DNA from: Thermopetrobacter sp964430935
GTDB taxonomy: Bacteria > Pseudomonadota > Alphaproteobacteria > Rhizobiales > Aestuariivirgaceae
Direction: 5' to 3'
DNA length: 35,259 nt
Assembly: GCA_964430935.1 (NCBI GenBank)
Contig: CAYSHK010000071.1
Span: 1 to 35,259, forward strand
Part shown: piece after piece, positions 1 through 8,175 of the stretch
Position numbering within the stretch: position 1 is the first letter of the stretch
How the letters are laid out: each line of letters begins with the position of its first letter
The notes under the pieces: generated by a model
Databases searched by the model: none
Told to the model about the DNA's origin: nothing
Seen by the model: only the letters and a program-made list of their open reading frames with translations
Program-made: the position numbers and the translations under genes

Positions 1-671
1 ATGGCCTCGAAGGCGGCGTTGATGGCCGCCATGCGCTCGTTGGCGATCCGCACCATTTCCTTCGGAACGCCACGGGCCAGCAGCTTGTCCGGATGGTTGT
101 CCCGCACCAGACGGCGGTAGGCCTGCCGGATGCGGTCCATGTCGTCGCACGGGTTGACGCCGAGCACCTCGTAGGCCGCATCGTCCGGATGCAGCATGTG
201 CCGTGCCCGGATGCACCGGAAACGGTGCTTCAGACCGAATATCTCCGTCACCCTTTCGAGGAAGCGCATCTCGTCCGGATGCATGACACCGTCCGCCGCG
301 GCGATGTGGAACAGGGCGTCCAGAACGTCCTCCAGAACGCGGGGATCGTCGTGGAACAGGCGCGCGATGCGGTTGGCGTAGGCCTCGTATCCGGCCACGG
401 ATCCGGAAGCGATGCGGAACAGACGCTCCACGTTCCCGCGCTCTCCGGGCGGGACGTGGAACAGGCGGGAGAACGCCTCCCGCTCGTCGTCCGTGACGGT
501 GCCGTCCGCCTTGGCCATCTTCGCCGCCAGCGCGATGACCGCCATGGTGAAGGCCACCGGACGTTCCGGCGCCCTCTGCCCGGCTCCCGCCTCTCCGGGC
601 CGGGCGAACCAGCCGGCGAGGGATCGGCCGAAATCCCCCACCGAAGCCGCGAGTTTCTTCCACATGCTCAT
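1..671 (-). CDS. TerB-DnaJ domain co-chaperone (DjlA-like), 3' end outside the window
   Basis: The visible 223 residues hold two domains. An all-helical TerB-like region lies at about residues 40-150, with the repeated acidic pattern KADGTVTDDE and then AADGVMHPDE. A J-domain follows, starting at DAAYEVLGV and containing the HPD tripeptide (NHPDK) that stimulates the ATPase of DnaK. This order matches DjlA-type co-chaperones, but there is no clear N-terminal membrane helix, so it resembles the soluble TerB-DnaJ proteins common in Alphaproteobacteria. The start MSMWKK was taken at 671; a second ATG lies two codons in at 665. No good Shine-Dalgarno sequence precedes either, so the start is uncertain. 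The gene is cut by the window edge just after the J-domain, so only the last few residues should be missing. Its neighbours do not suggest a specific client. Confidence 0.85.
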   Translation of the reverse strand, partial: MSMWKKLAASVGDFGRSLAGWFARPGEAGAGQRAPERPVAFTMAVIALAAKMAKADGTVTDDEREAFSRLFHVPPGERGNVERLFRIASGSVAGYEAYANRIARLFHDDPRVLEDVLDALFHIAAADGVMHPDEMRFLERVTEIFGLKHRFRCIRARHMLHPDDAAYEVLGVNPCDDMDRIRQAYRRLVRDNHPDKLLARGVPKEMVRIANERMAAINAAFEA

Positions 672-798
672 GGAGACGGAAGGATAGGGGATTCGGATGT
701 GGACGTCACCAGCGGGAGCGCATGGAGCCCCTCCCCGCCGTGGCCGGGACCGGAACCGCTGGATCGCCCTCCGCTCCGCCTCCGGGCCATCCTTCCGC

Positions 799-2694
799 TC
801 ATCCGGTGAAGATGCGCTTCAGCTGATCCCACTTCTCCTCCCACGTGGTTTCGCGGATGGTCGCCATCAGCTCGTCCAGCCGGAAGCGGTGATGCCCCTC
901 GTAGGCGACGCCCACCTGCGGCATGCGTGCCAGGCCGATTTCGCGCGCGTGTTCCACGAAGCCCGGATTGCGCCAGAAGTAGGCGCCCGGCATCGTCGTC
1001 GGGATGACGCAGGCGAAGAACAGGGCGCGCCCGATCACCGCCTCCGCGAGCACCAGGGCCGCGAGCGCCAGGAAGGCGGGGACGCCGCCGGGAACGCCCG
1101 CGGCCAGGCCGGCGGACAGGATGAAGGCGGCGGCCATCAGTCCCGCGCGCAGCAGGAACGTCCTGCCGTAGAGGGTGTTCAGGATGTGCCACGAGGCGGC
1201 GCCCTCGTTCCGCGCCCCGGCGATGTCGCGGCCCAGAGCCGCAAGCCCCGCGGCCTCGAGGGCGATGCCGAAGGCCGCAAGTCCCGCCAGCGGGCGGGCC
1301 AGCGCGGGATGGAGCGTATCGAAGGCGGCCGCGCACAGCGCGATCAGCATGGCGCCGAGCGCCAGTCCGGAGCCGGAGAAGCTGGCCGCCGTGTGCCAGT
1401 GGTCCCAGAACGGACGGGCCTTGATGCGGTAGAGGCGGTACATGTACCAGCCGCCGAAGGCCAGTCCGGCCAGAGCCACGAGCGCCGCGATCACCCGCAG
1501 GACGGTGGCGAAACCTCCATCGAACGGGGCGAGAAAGGCATATCCCGCCAGCCCCGCGGAGAAGGCGGAGACGCCAGCGATCTCGCGGCTGACCGGGGAC
1601 ATGCGCAGATTGTAGAAGCCGCGGTAGAAGCGGTGCGGCCGCCCCAGATGCATGTTCAGCTTGAACAGCCCGAAGGTCAGAAGGGCGACCATGATCCACA
1701 GCGTCGGGACGAATGCGCCGCTCGCGGAGAAGGCCTTCAGCGGCGCGATTCCGAGCCATGCGCCGGGAACCAGGAGCAGGAAGGCGGCCATGACCGCCTG
1801 TGCGGAAAGCGTGAACGCCACGTGCGCCATCTCGTGGGACGTGAGCAGCTTCTTCAGGTTCCATTCGCGCCGACCCGCGTATTTCGGATCCAGGGCCGGA
1901 ACGTAGCGTTCCCTGCCGTCGTCCATCTCGTAGCGCACCGGCATGGAATCGAGGCGCGACACCTCCCGCTCCAGCGTCTTCATCTGCTGGAAGCGGATGT
2001 TCGGACGGGTGATGTCCGGATCCGGAAAACCGGGGATGGAGGTCTTCGCCTCGATGCGCCCCTCCGGTATCTCCTCGATGACGCCGAAGTCCAGCGCGTT
2101 GCCCAGACAGGCCGCGACGCACGCGGGCTTCAGCCCCACCTCGAGCCGGTCGACGCACATGTTGCACTTGCTCACATGCCCCGCCACCGGATCGAGCTGC
2201 GGGGCGTTGTATGGACACACCCACGTGCAGTAGCCGCAGCCGAAGCAGATGTCCGGATCCTGGAGCACCGCGCCGTATTCGGCGAACTTGGTGTAGGCCC
2301 GCGTCGGACAGCCCTTCAGGCAGACCGGATCGTCGCAGTGGTTGCAGGCCATGGAGATGTTGAGCCTCCGGGTGTTCGGATAGGCCCCGCATTCCACGAT
2401 GCCCACCGAGCGGAAGGCGATGTGGGCCGGCGTCCGGTTCTTCTCCGCGCAGGCGGTCTCGCAGGCGTGGCAGGCGATGCAGTTGTCGGCGTTGAAATGG
2501 AAGCCATGCTGCTTGTAGCGATTGGGGTTGAGCATGTTCGGCCCCGGTTCGTCGCCGTTGACGATGAAGGGCTCCTCGCGCAGGGGGGACCCCTCCGGCG
2601 CCAGCTCCACGTCCTTGCCGTAACGGTTCTTCTCGTGCGTCGCCTTGCCGGTCAGCAGGGCGTATTCCGGTTCGTGTTCGCGACGGTTGAACAT
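799..2694 (-). CDS. fused four-[4Fe-4S] ferredoxin (DmsB-like) and DmsC-like membrane anchor
   Basis: This 631-residue protein joins two subunits that are separate in DMSO reductase. Residues 60-205 carry four ferredoxin-type cysteine clusters: Cys72/75/78/82, Cys117/120/125/129, Cys150/153/156/160 and Cys177/180/192/196, as in DmsB/NrfC electron-transfer subunits. Residues from about 285 to 610 hold eight hydrophobic segments in the pattern of the DmsC quinol-oxidising anchor. There is no Tat signal, so the Fe-S part should face the cytoplasm. It lies 77 bp downstream of the molybdopterin nitrate reductase and is the last gene of the nirB operon. A Shine-Dalgarno GGAGAGG sits 5 bp before ATG at 2694, which settles the start. 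Inference: it passes electrons from the quinol pool to the cytoplasmic nitrate reductase, in place of the ferredoxin or NADH partner of classical assimilatory enzymes. The reading frame continues upstream of this ATG only as antisense-like sequence inside the neighbouring gene. Confidence 0.88.
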   Translation of the reverse strand: MFNRREHEPEYALLTGKATHEKNRYGKDVELAPEGSPLREEPFIVNGDEPGPNMLNPNRYKQHGFHFNADNCIACHACETACAEKNRTPAHIAFRSVGIVECGAYPNTRRLNISMACNHCDDPVCLKGCPTRAYTKFAEYGAVLQDPDICFGCGYCTWVCPYNAPQLDPVAGHVSKCNMCVDRLEVGLKPACVAACLGNALDFGVIEEIPEGRIEAKTSIPGFPDPDITRPNIRFQQMKTLEREVSRLDSMPVRYEMDDGRERYVPALDPKYAGRREWNLKKLLTSHEMAHVAFTLSAQAVMAAFLLLVPGAWLGIAPLKAFSASGAFVPTLWIMVALLTFGLFKLNMHLGRPHRFYRGFYNLRMSPVSREIAGVSAFSAGLAGYAFLAPFDGGFATVLRVIAALVALAGLAFGGWYMYRLYRIKARPFWDHWHTAASFSGSGLALGAMLIALCAAAFDTLHPALARPLAGLAAFGIALEAAGLAALGRDIAGARNEGAASWHILNTLYGRTFLLRAGLMAAAFILSAGLAAGVPGGVPAFLALAALVLAEAVIGRALFFACVIPTTMPGAYFWRNPGFVEHAREIGLARMPQVGVAYEGHHRFRLDELMATIRETTWEEKWDQLKRIFTG

Positions 2695-2771
2695 TGTCCT
2701 CTCCAGAAATCCGGTTGCGGTGCGATGACGGCCGCGGGCCGGAAGGCGGGTCCGCGCCGGACGTGTCGCGT

Positions 2772-4976
2772 TCAGAACTTGCGCCGCTCCATGCTCAGTT
2801 TCGCGGCATGCTCCTGGTCCTCGATCCTCTCGATGCGCACCGCCGACTGCTTGTAGGCCGGCTGGCGGGAGTGGGGATCCAGAAGGCCGAGGGTCAGGCG
2901 GTTGGCGCAGTCGTGGAAGTGGAACGGCAGGAACACCATGTCGTAGGGCACGCGGGCGGTCGGCATGGCCATGGCGATGGCGTCGCCCCGGCGCGAGACG
3001 AGACGGACGTATTCCCCGTGCCGCACGCCCAGATCGCGGGCCGCGTCCGGATTGATCTCGATGAACGGAATGGGCGAGAACTTGTTGTTGTTGGCGATCT
3101 TGCCCGTCTTGGTGCGCCCGTGCCAGTGCTCGATGAGCCGTCCGGTGTTCAGCCAGAAGGGATATTCGTCGTCCGGATGCTCGTTGTTGTCCTCCCACGG
3201 CAGGGGGATCAGCCGCGCCTTGCCGTCGGGATGCATGAAGCTGGCCGGCTTCTCGTAGAGCCGCACGCCGCCCTTCTTCGGCGGTTCGCCGCGTTCGCGC
3301 TGCTCGCGGGTGTAGGGCCACTGGATGCCGCGGTTCCTCTCGATCAGGTCGTGGTCCATGCCCGAGATGTCGGAAAGACGGCCATGGGAGATCTTCGCCA
3401 TCTCGTCGAAGATGTCCTTCGCGCTCTCGGGGAAGCGGATTCCGCCGTCCCTGTTGAAGCGCTCCGCCAGCCGGTTGAAGATCCACAGATCCGGCTTCGC
3501 GTCGCCGGGCGGCGGCACGATGGGCTTCACGAGATTGATGCGGCGCTCCGTGTTGGTCATGACGCCGTGCTTCTCCGCCCATGTGGCTCCGGGCAGATAG
3601 AGATGGGCGTACTGGAGCGACTCGGTATCCTCGTAGCAGTCCTGCACGCAGCAGAACTCCAGCTGCTCCATGGCGCGGCGCACCCTGCCGGTGTCCGGCA
3701 GCGAGGACAGCGGATTGGTGGCGATCAGCCACAGCCCCTTGATCTGCCCCGCCTCCATGGCCTTGTAGATGTCGGTCTGCGTCAGGCCGCGGTGGCATGG
3801 GAACATGGAGGGATCGACCCCCCAGAACTCCGCGATCTCCTTCCGGTGCTCCTCGTTCTCGAGATAGCGGAAGTTGGGCAGGCCGGAGCACGACGACCAT
3901 TCGCGCGTGCCCATGGCGTTGCACTGGCCGGTTATGGAGAGCGGGCTGCCGCCGGGTCTGCCCACGTTGCCGGTGATCAGGGCCAGGGTGTTGATGCCCA
4001 CCACGCCGTCGGAGCCGTGCGTGGACTGGTTGATGCCCATGGTCCAGATCTGCATCGCCGCCGGCGCCTTCGCGAAGGCCCGCGCCACGGTGACGATGGT
4101 GTCCGGGTGGATGCCGGTGATCTCGGAGGCGCGGGCCGGCGTCCATTTCTCCACCTCCGCCCTCAGATCCTCAAGGCCGACGCAGTTCCTCTCGATGTAG
4201 TCGCGATCCTCCAGGCCCTCCCTGAAGATCACGTGCATCATGGCGTTCATCAGCGCCACGTCCGTTCCCGGCCTGATGGGCAGATGCAGGGAGGCGTTCT
4301 GCGCCAGCATGGTCACCCGCGGATCCACCACGACCATCGGGAAGCCGCGCCGCTCCTGCGCGTCCTTCAGCCGCCAGTGGATGATCGGATGCTGCTCGGG
4401 CAGGTTGGATCCCCAGGCGATGAGGAAGTCGGTGTGCTCGAAGTCCTCGTAGCAGCCGGGCGGGCCGTCGGATCCGAAGGACCGCTTGTATCCCGACACG
4501 GCGGAGGCCATGCACAGCGTGGTGTTGCCGTCGTAGTTGTTGGTTCCGATCAGTCCGCGGGTCAGCTTGCCGAGGGTGTAGAACTCCTCCGTCAACATCT
4601 GGCCCGTGGAGACGATGGCGAAGGAATCCGGTCCGTACTTCTTCTGGATGCGGCGGATCTCGTCGTGCAGCCGGTCGAGGCCGGCGTCCCAGGTACTCTC
4701 GCGCCAGGGCTCCCGGATGTGGTCGCGTTCCAGGACCTTCGTCCCGCGCCCGGCGGAATCGAAGAGCTCGAACTCGAAGATGCCCTTCAGGCACAGCTTG
4801 CCGCGGTTCACGTCGGCCTCGGCGTTGCCGCGGCACGAGACGGGCCGGCCCTCCGCGTCGAAGCCGACGTCGATGGAGCAGCCGGTGGAGCAGTAGCCGC
4901 AGGTGACGGTCTTCCACTCCACGACCTTCTTGTCCGGCAGGGTGACCGGGTTCTTCTTCGTCCGTCCGAACAGCAT
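2772..4976 (-). CDS. nasC: assimilatory nitrate reductase catalytic subunit (NasC/NarB type)
   Basis: A 734-residue bis-MGD molybdoenzyme that should reduce nitrate to nitrite in the cytoplasm. The N-terminal [4Fe-4S] ligands are Cys26, Cys29, Cys33 and Cys62. The likely molybdenum ligand is Cys155 in TTLCMASAV, the NapA/NarB-type signature. No twin-arginine signal is present, which argues against a periplasmic NapA. The length matches cyanobacterial NarB and is shorter than the Klebsiella-type enzyme; the C-terminal [2Fe-2S] BFD-like domain of the longer form is absent. It sits between nirD (52 bp upstream) and the DmsBC-like fusion (77 bp downstream), so nitrate and nitrite reduction are co-expressed. 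A GAGGA about 10 bp before ATG 4976 supports the start. The symbol is by analogy; narB or nasA would be equally fair. Confidence 0.9.
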   Translation of the reverse strand: MLFGRTKKNPVTLPDKKVVEWKTVTCGYCSTGCSIDVGFDAEGRPVSCRGNAEADVNRGKLCLKGIFEFELFDSAGRGTKVLERDHIREPWRESTWDAGLDRLHDEIRRIQKKYGPDSFAIVSTGQMLTEEFYTLGKLTRGLIGTNNYDGNTTLCMASAVSGYKRSFGSDGPPGCYEDFEHTDFLIAWGSNLPEQHPIIHWRLKDAQERRGFPMVVVDPRVTMLAQNASLHLPIRPGTDVALMNAMMHVIFREGLEDRDYIERNCVGLEDLRAEVEKWTPARASEITGIHPDTIVTVARAFAKAPAAMQIWTMGINQSTHGSDGVVGINTLALITGNVGRPGGSPLSITGQCNAMGTREWSSCSGLPNFRYLENEEHRKEIAEFWGVDPSMFPCHRGLTQTDIYKAMEAGQIKGLWLIATNPLSSLPDTGRVRRAMEQLEFCCVQDCYEDTESLQYAHLYLPGATWAEKHGVMTNTERRINLVKPIVPPPGDAKPDLWIFNRLAERFNRDGGIRFPESAKDIFDEMAKISHGRLSDISGMDHDLIERNRGIQWPYTREQRERGEPPKKGGVRLYEKPASFMHPDGKARLIPLPWEDNNEHPDDEYPFWLNTGRLIEHWHGRTKTGKIANNNKFSPIPFIEINPDAARDLGVRHGEYVRLVSRRGDAIAMAMPTARVPYDMVFLPFHFHDCANRLTLGLLDPHSRQPAYKQSAVRIERIEDQEHAAKLSMERRKF

Positions 4977-5028
4977 GGATTCTCGTATCCTCGGGTTTCG
5001 GTTCCGCCGCCTCCGGATGGGAGGGCGG

Positions 5029-5337
5029 TCACAGCTTCAGGTAGACGGTTCCGTTCTCCACCTTCACTTCATATGTGCCGGTGCGCCCCTCGTCGGCCCC
5101 CGTGGCCTCGCCGGTGCGCAGATCCAGCACCCAGTTGTGGAGGGGGCATGTCACGCGGCAGTCGTGGACGATGCCCTCCGAGAGGGGACCGCCCTTGTGG
5201 GGACACTTGTTGTCCAGGGCGTAGAACTTGCCGTCTCCGGCGTGGAAGATGGCGATTTCGCCGCTTTTCGTACGCACCACCCGAGATCCCAGCGGCGGGA
5301 TGGCGTCCGCGGGGGCGACTTCGATCCATTCACTCAT
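5029..5337 (-). CDS. nirD: nitrite reductase small subunit, Rieske [2Fe-2S] protein
   Basis: A 102-residue protein with one Rieske fold. The cluster ligands are Cys45-X-His47 in CPHKGG and Cys64-X2-His67 in CPLHNW. NirD is the small partner of the NADH-dependent sirohaem nitrite reductase NirB in the cytoplasm. Its ATG lies one base after the nirB stop codon (TGACATG), indicating translational coupling. A TTG nine bases further upstream is in frame, but it would overlap the nirB stop without a better ribosome site, so ATG at 5337 was chosen. Many NirD proteins have lost their cluster ligands; here the complete set is kept, so a redox role is plausible. Confidence 0.93.
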   Translation of the reverse strand: MSEWIEVAPADAIPPLGSRVVRTKSGEIAIFHAGDGKFYALDNKCPHKGGPLSEGIVHDCRVTCPLHNWVLDLRTGEATGADEGRTGTYEVKVENGTVYLKL

Positions 5338-5338
5338 G

Positions 5339-7774
5339 TCAGGCAATCTCCGCTACCGGCCGGAATTCCTCCTCCCGTTCCGCCAGCTCCGCCCAGGGGT
5401 CCTTCTGGGCGAACTGCTGCGAGAACAGGAAACGGTCGTACAGGGCCCGGCGTTCCTTCTCGTCTTCCAGTCGTTCCTTGACGTGCGTCAGTCCGACCCG
5501 CTCGATCCAGGGCGCCGTGCGCTCCAGATAGCGGGCCTCCTCGCGGTAGAGCTGGATGAAGGCGCCGGCCCACTCCAGAACCTCCTCCTCCGTCTCCACC
5601 TTGGCGATCAGGTCCGTGACGCGCACCTTGATGCCACCGTTGCCGCCGACATGCAGCTCGTAGCCGGAGTCGACGCAGACGACGCCGAAATCCTTGATGG
5701 TGGCCTCCGCGCAGTTGCGCGGGCAGCCGGAGACGCCGAGCTTGAACTTGTGCGGCATCCAGCTGCCCCACGTCATCCTCTCGAGCTTCACGCCCAGTCC
5801 CGTGGAATCCTGCGTGCCGAAGCGGCACCACCTGGATCCGGCGCAGGTCTTCACCGTGCGCAGGGCCTTGCCGTAGGCATGGCCGGAGACCATGCCGGCG
5901 GCGTTGAGATCGCGCCAGACGGCGGGCAGGTCCTCCTTCTTCACGCCGAAGAGATCTATGCGCTGGCCGCCGGTCACCTTGACCTCGGGAATTCCGTATC
6001 TCTCCGCCACGTCGGCTATGGCCCGCAGCTCCCGCGGCGATGTCAGGCCGCCCCACATGCGCGGGACGACGGAGTAGGTGCCGTCCTTCTGGATGTTGCC
6101 GTGCAGCCGTTCGTTGACGAACCGCGAGGCGCGTTCGTCCTCGTATTCGCCCGGCCACTGGCAGAGCAGATAGTAGTTCAGGGCCGGCCTGCACGAGGCG
6201 CAGCCGTCCGGCGTGCGCCATTCCAGGAACCGCATCACGTCGGCGACGCTCTTCAGGCCGTTCTCGCGGATGGCGTTGCGCACCTGGTCGTGCGTGTAGT
6301 CGGTGCAGCCGCACATGGGCTTCTCCGAAGGGGCCGCGGAATAGTCGCCGCCGAGCACCGAGGCGAGGATCTGCTCCACCAGCCCCGTGCACGACCCGCA
6401 GGACGCGGAGGCCTTGGTCACCGCCCGCACGTCCTCCAGCGTGAACAGGCCCTGCTCCTTGATGGCGGCGACGATCTCGCCCTTGGTCACACCGTTGCAG
6501 CCGCAGACCTCCATGCTGTCCGGCATGTCCGCGGCGCTGTCCCCGCCGTGTCCGGCGTCGCCGAGATGCGCCTGTCCGAGAATCAGCCGTCCCCGGATGT
6601 CGGAGATGTCCGTGCCCTCGCGGATGAGCTGGAAGTACCACGAGCCGTCCACCGTGTCCCCGTAGAGCACGGCACCCGCCAGCCTGTTGCCGGAGATGAC
6701 CAGCTTGCGGTAGGTGCCGCCGGCCGGATCGTACAGCACGATCTCCTCGGAACCGGGACGGCCGAGAAAGTCGCCGGCGGAGAACAGGTCGATCCCGGTC
6801 ACCTTCAGCTTGGTGGAGGTGACGGAGCCCTCGTAGGTCATCCAGCCGCGCCCGCCCAGATGGTTGGCCAGCACGCGGGCCTGCTCGTAGAGCGGCGCGA
6901 CGAGGCCGTAGGTGACGCCCCGGTGCTGCACGCATTCGCCCACGGCGTAGACTCGCGGATCGTACGTCATCATGTAGTCGTTGACGACGATGCCGCGTTC
7001 GCAGTGGATGCCGGCCTCCTTGGCCAGCGTGACGTTGGGCTTGATGCCCGCGGCCATGACCACCAGCTCGGCGGGGATCTCCCGGCCGTCCTTCGTGCGC
7101 ACGGCGCGCACCCGCCCCGCGCCGTCGTCCACCAGCTCCGCGGTCTCGGCGGGCATGACGAACTTCATGCCGCGCTCCTCCAAGGAGGCGCGCAGCATCT
7201 CGCCGGCGGTGCGGTCGAGCTGGCGCTCCATCAGCGTGTCCATGAGATGGACGACGGTCACCTCCATGCCGTTCTTCATCAGGCCGCTGGCCGCCTCCAG
7301 TCCCAGCAGGCCGCCGCCGATCACCACCGCGTGGCGGTACCGCCGCGCCGCGTCGATCATCGTCTCCACGTCGGCGATGTCGCGGAAGCCGATCACGCCC
7401 TCCAGGTCGTTGCCCGGCACCGGCAGGATGAAGGGGCGCGAGCCGGTGGCGATGATCAGCCGGTCGTAGGGCACGCGGCGGCCGTCCGCCAGCTCCACTT
7501 CGCGGGCGGCGCGGTCGATGCGCACGGCGGCCACGCCCGCGATCAGCTCTATGCCGTTCTCCTCGTACCACTCCGGAGTGTTGAGGATGATGTCGTCCAG
7601 GGTGTTCTCGCCCGCCAGAACCGGGGAGAGCAGAATTCTGTTGTAGTTGCCGTACGGCTCGTCGCCGATGATGGTGATGGCATAGCGCGCCGCCCCCTCC
7701 AGCTTCAGAAGCTCCTCGACGGTCCGCACGCCGGCCATGCCGTTTCCGATGACGACCAGTCTTTCCTTGCTCAT
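5339..7774 (-). CDS. nirB: NAD(P)H-dependent nitrite reductase large subunit
   Basis: An 811-residue enzyme reducing nitrite to ammonium. The FAD-binding dinucleotide fold starts at VVIGNGMAG (residues 7-15); a second nucleotide-binding motif, VVIGGGLLGLE, is at 150-160. Two BFD-like [2Fe-2S] domains follow, with Cys424/426/459/462 and Cys488/490/525/528. The C-terminal sirohaem-[4Fe-4S] module has ligands at about Cys644, Cys650, Cys684 and Cys688 (TCAGSRWC and GCPRNC). Length and domain order match standard NirB. The frame stays open to 7960, but MSKERLVVIGNG is the family's usual start and lies about 53 nt after a predicted sigma-54 transcription start. The start therefore rests on homology; the ribosome site is weak. 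First gene of the nirB-nirD-nasC-fusion operon. Confidence 0.95.
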   Translation of the reverse strand: MSKERLVVIGNGMAGVRTVEELLKLEGAARYAITIIGDEPYGNYNRILLSPVLAGENTLDDIILNTPEWYEENGIELIAGVAAVRIDRAAREVELADGRRVPYDRLIIATGSRPFILPVPGNDLEGVIGFRDIADVETMIDAARRYRHAVVIGGGLLGLEAASGLMKNGMEVTVVHLMDTLMERQLDRTAGEMLRASLEERGMKFVMPAETAELVDDGAGRVRAVRTKDGREIPAELVVMAAGIKPNVTLAKEAGIHCERGIVVNDYMMTYDPRVYAVGECVQHRGVTYGLVAPLYEQARVLANHLGGRGWMTYEGSVTSTKLKVTGIDLFSAGDFLGRPGSEEIVLYDPAGGTYRKLVISGNRLAGAVLYGDTVDGSWYFQLIREGTDISDIRGRLILGQAHLGDAGHGGDSAADMPDSMEVCGCNGVTKGEIVAAIKEQGLFTLEDVRAVTKASASCGSCTGLVEQILASVLGGDYSAAPSEKPMCGCTDYTHDQVRNAIRENGLKSVADVMRFLEWRTPDGCASCRPALNYYLLCQWPGEYEDERASRFVNERLHGNIQKDGTYSVVPRMWGGLTSPRELRAIADVAERYGIPEVKVTGGQRIDLFGVKKEDLPAVWRDLNAAGMVSGHAYGKALRTVKTCAGSRWCRFGTQDSTGLGVKLERMTWGSWMPHKFKLGVSGCPRNCAEATIKDFGVVCVDSGYELHVGGNGGIKVRVTDLIAKVETEEEVLEWAGAFIQLYREEARYLERTAPWIERVGLTHVKERLEDEKERRALYDRFLFSQQFAQKDPWAELAEREEEFRPVAEIA

Positions 7775-7803
7775 GCCTTGCCTTGCCCTGCCTGTGAGTT
7801 GGA

Positions 7804-7818
7804 GCCGGAGGATCCGGC
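7804..7818 (-). other. short hairpin in the nirB 5' leader
   Basis: GCCGGA-GGA-TCCGGC forms a perfect 6-bp stem with a 3-nt loop between the predicted sigma-54 start (about 7827) and the nirB ATG. No U-tract follows, so it does not look like a complete NasR/NasT-type attenuator. It may only stabilise the leader. Confidence 0.3.
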
Positions 7819-7837
7819 CGGTTCGCCACCAGTTGAA

Positions 7838-7853
7838 GGCAAGCGGTGTGCCA
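7838..7853 (-). promoter_or_regulatory. sigma-54 (-24/-12) promoter of nirB operon
   Basis: On the minus strand the sequence is TGGCACACCGCTTGCC, against the consensus TGGCAC-R-N4-TTGCW. Only the last base differs. GG and GC have the required spacing, and transcription would start near 7827, about 53 nt before the nirB ATG. RpoN control fits nitrogen-regulated nitrate assimilation. Confidence 0.8.
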
Positions 7854-7857
7854 GAAA

Positions 7858-7916
7858 CGGGAACGATTTGCAGGAAGATCGCAACATACTGATTCTTCAG
7901 GAAAATATCGTTCCCG
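7858..7916. promoter_or_regulatory. 10-bp inverted repeat upstream of the nirB promoter
   Basis: CGGGAACGAT (7858-7867) and ATCGTTCCCG (7907-7916) are perfect inverted copies 39 bp apart, immediately upstream of the nirB -24 element. Between them is a smaller inverted pair TTGC...GCAA (7868-7884 region). The placement suits an activator or DNA-looping site shared by the divergent operons. It does not match the NtrC consensus, so the binding protein is unknown. Confidence 0.4.
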
Positions 7917-8033
7917 GAAAAATCGGTGCGGATGACGGGGAGGATGTGCGGCGCGCCCAAAAAGCAGGCATCAACGGATCCGAATGATTAAAGATAGAGC
8001 AGCAATATTTTATGACTAAAAAATAGGCAGAAA

Positions 8034-8046
8034 CATCAAGCGGTTG
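8034..8046 (+). promoter_or_regulatory. IHF-like binding site
   Basis: CATCAAGCGGTTG matches the IHF consensus WATCAA-N4-TTR at every defined position except the first base. It lies about 44 bp upstream of the -24 element of the nitrate transporter promoter and follows an A/T-rich tract. This is the typical place for IHF-assisted looping at sigma-54 promoters. Confidence 0.5.
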
Positions 8047-8089
8047 AAAATACAGGAGTTTGGGCGGGCTCTCCACATGGTGGAAGAGC

Positions 8090-8105
8090 TGGCATGCCCC
8101 TTGCC
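8090..8105 (+). promoter_or_regulatory. sigma-54 (-24/-12) promoter of the nitrate transporter gene
   Basis: TGGCATGCCCCTTGCC fits the -24/-12 consensus TGGCAC-R-N4-TTGCW at 14 of the defined positions with exact GG/GC spacing. The predicted start is near 8116, giving a leader of about 60 nt. It closely resembles the nirB promoter on the other strand. Confidence 0.75.
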
Positions 8106-8175
8106 AATGCTGGCATGGGCGGCCCCGCGCCGCAAGAGACCGCAGACCGACCTGAACACCTGGGAGACCGGACAC

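Larger units (their letters stand above)
7775..8175. promoter_or_regulatory. divergent nirB / nitrate-transporter control region
   Basis: This 401-bp gap between two divergent nitrate genes holds two outward-facing sigma-54 promoters, at 7838-7853 (minus) and 8090-8105 (plus). It also holds an AT-rich stretch at about 7988-8052, an IHF-like site at 8034-8046 and a long inverted repeat at 7858-7916. No gene is visible inside it. The roughly 235 bp between the promoters is where enhancer-bound activator sites would be expected. Confidence 0.75.

Noticed and set aside
2695..4146. In-frame upstream continuation of the DmsB-DmsC fusion, which would give a protein of about 1115 residues
   Set aside because: The extra part is an out-of-frame reading of the nitrate reductase gene with no domain content. 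A good ribosome site lies just before ATG 2694.
5338..5346. TTG start for nirD nine bases upstream
   Set aside because: It overlaps the nirB stop and has no better ribosome site. ATG at 5337 gives the usual family length.
7868..7884. NtrC-type enhancer site TTGCAGGAAGATCGCAA
   Set aside because: The half-sites and their spacing do not fit the GCAC-N7-GTGC pattern, so I did not annotate it as an NtrC site.
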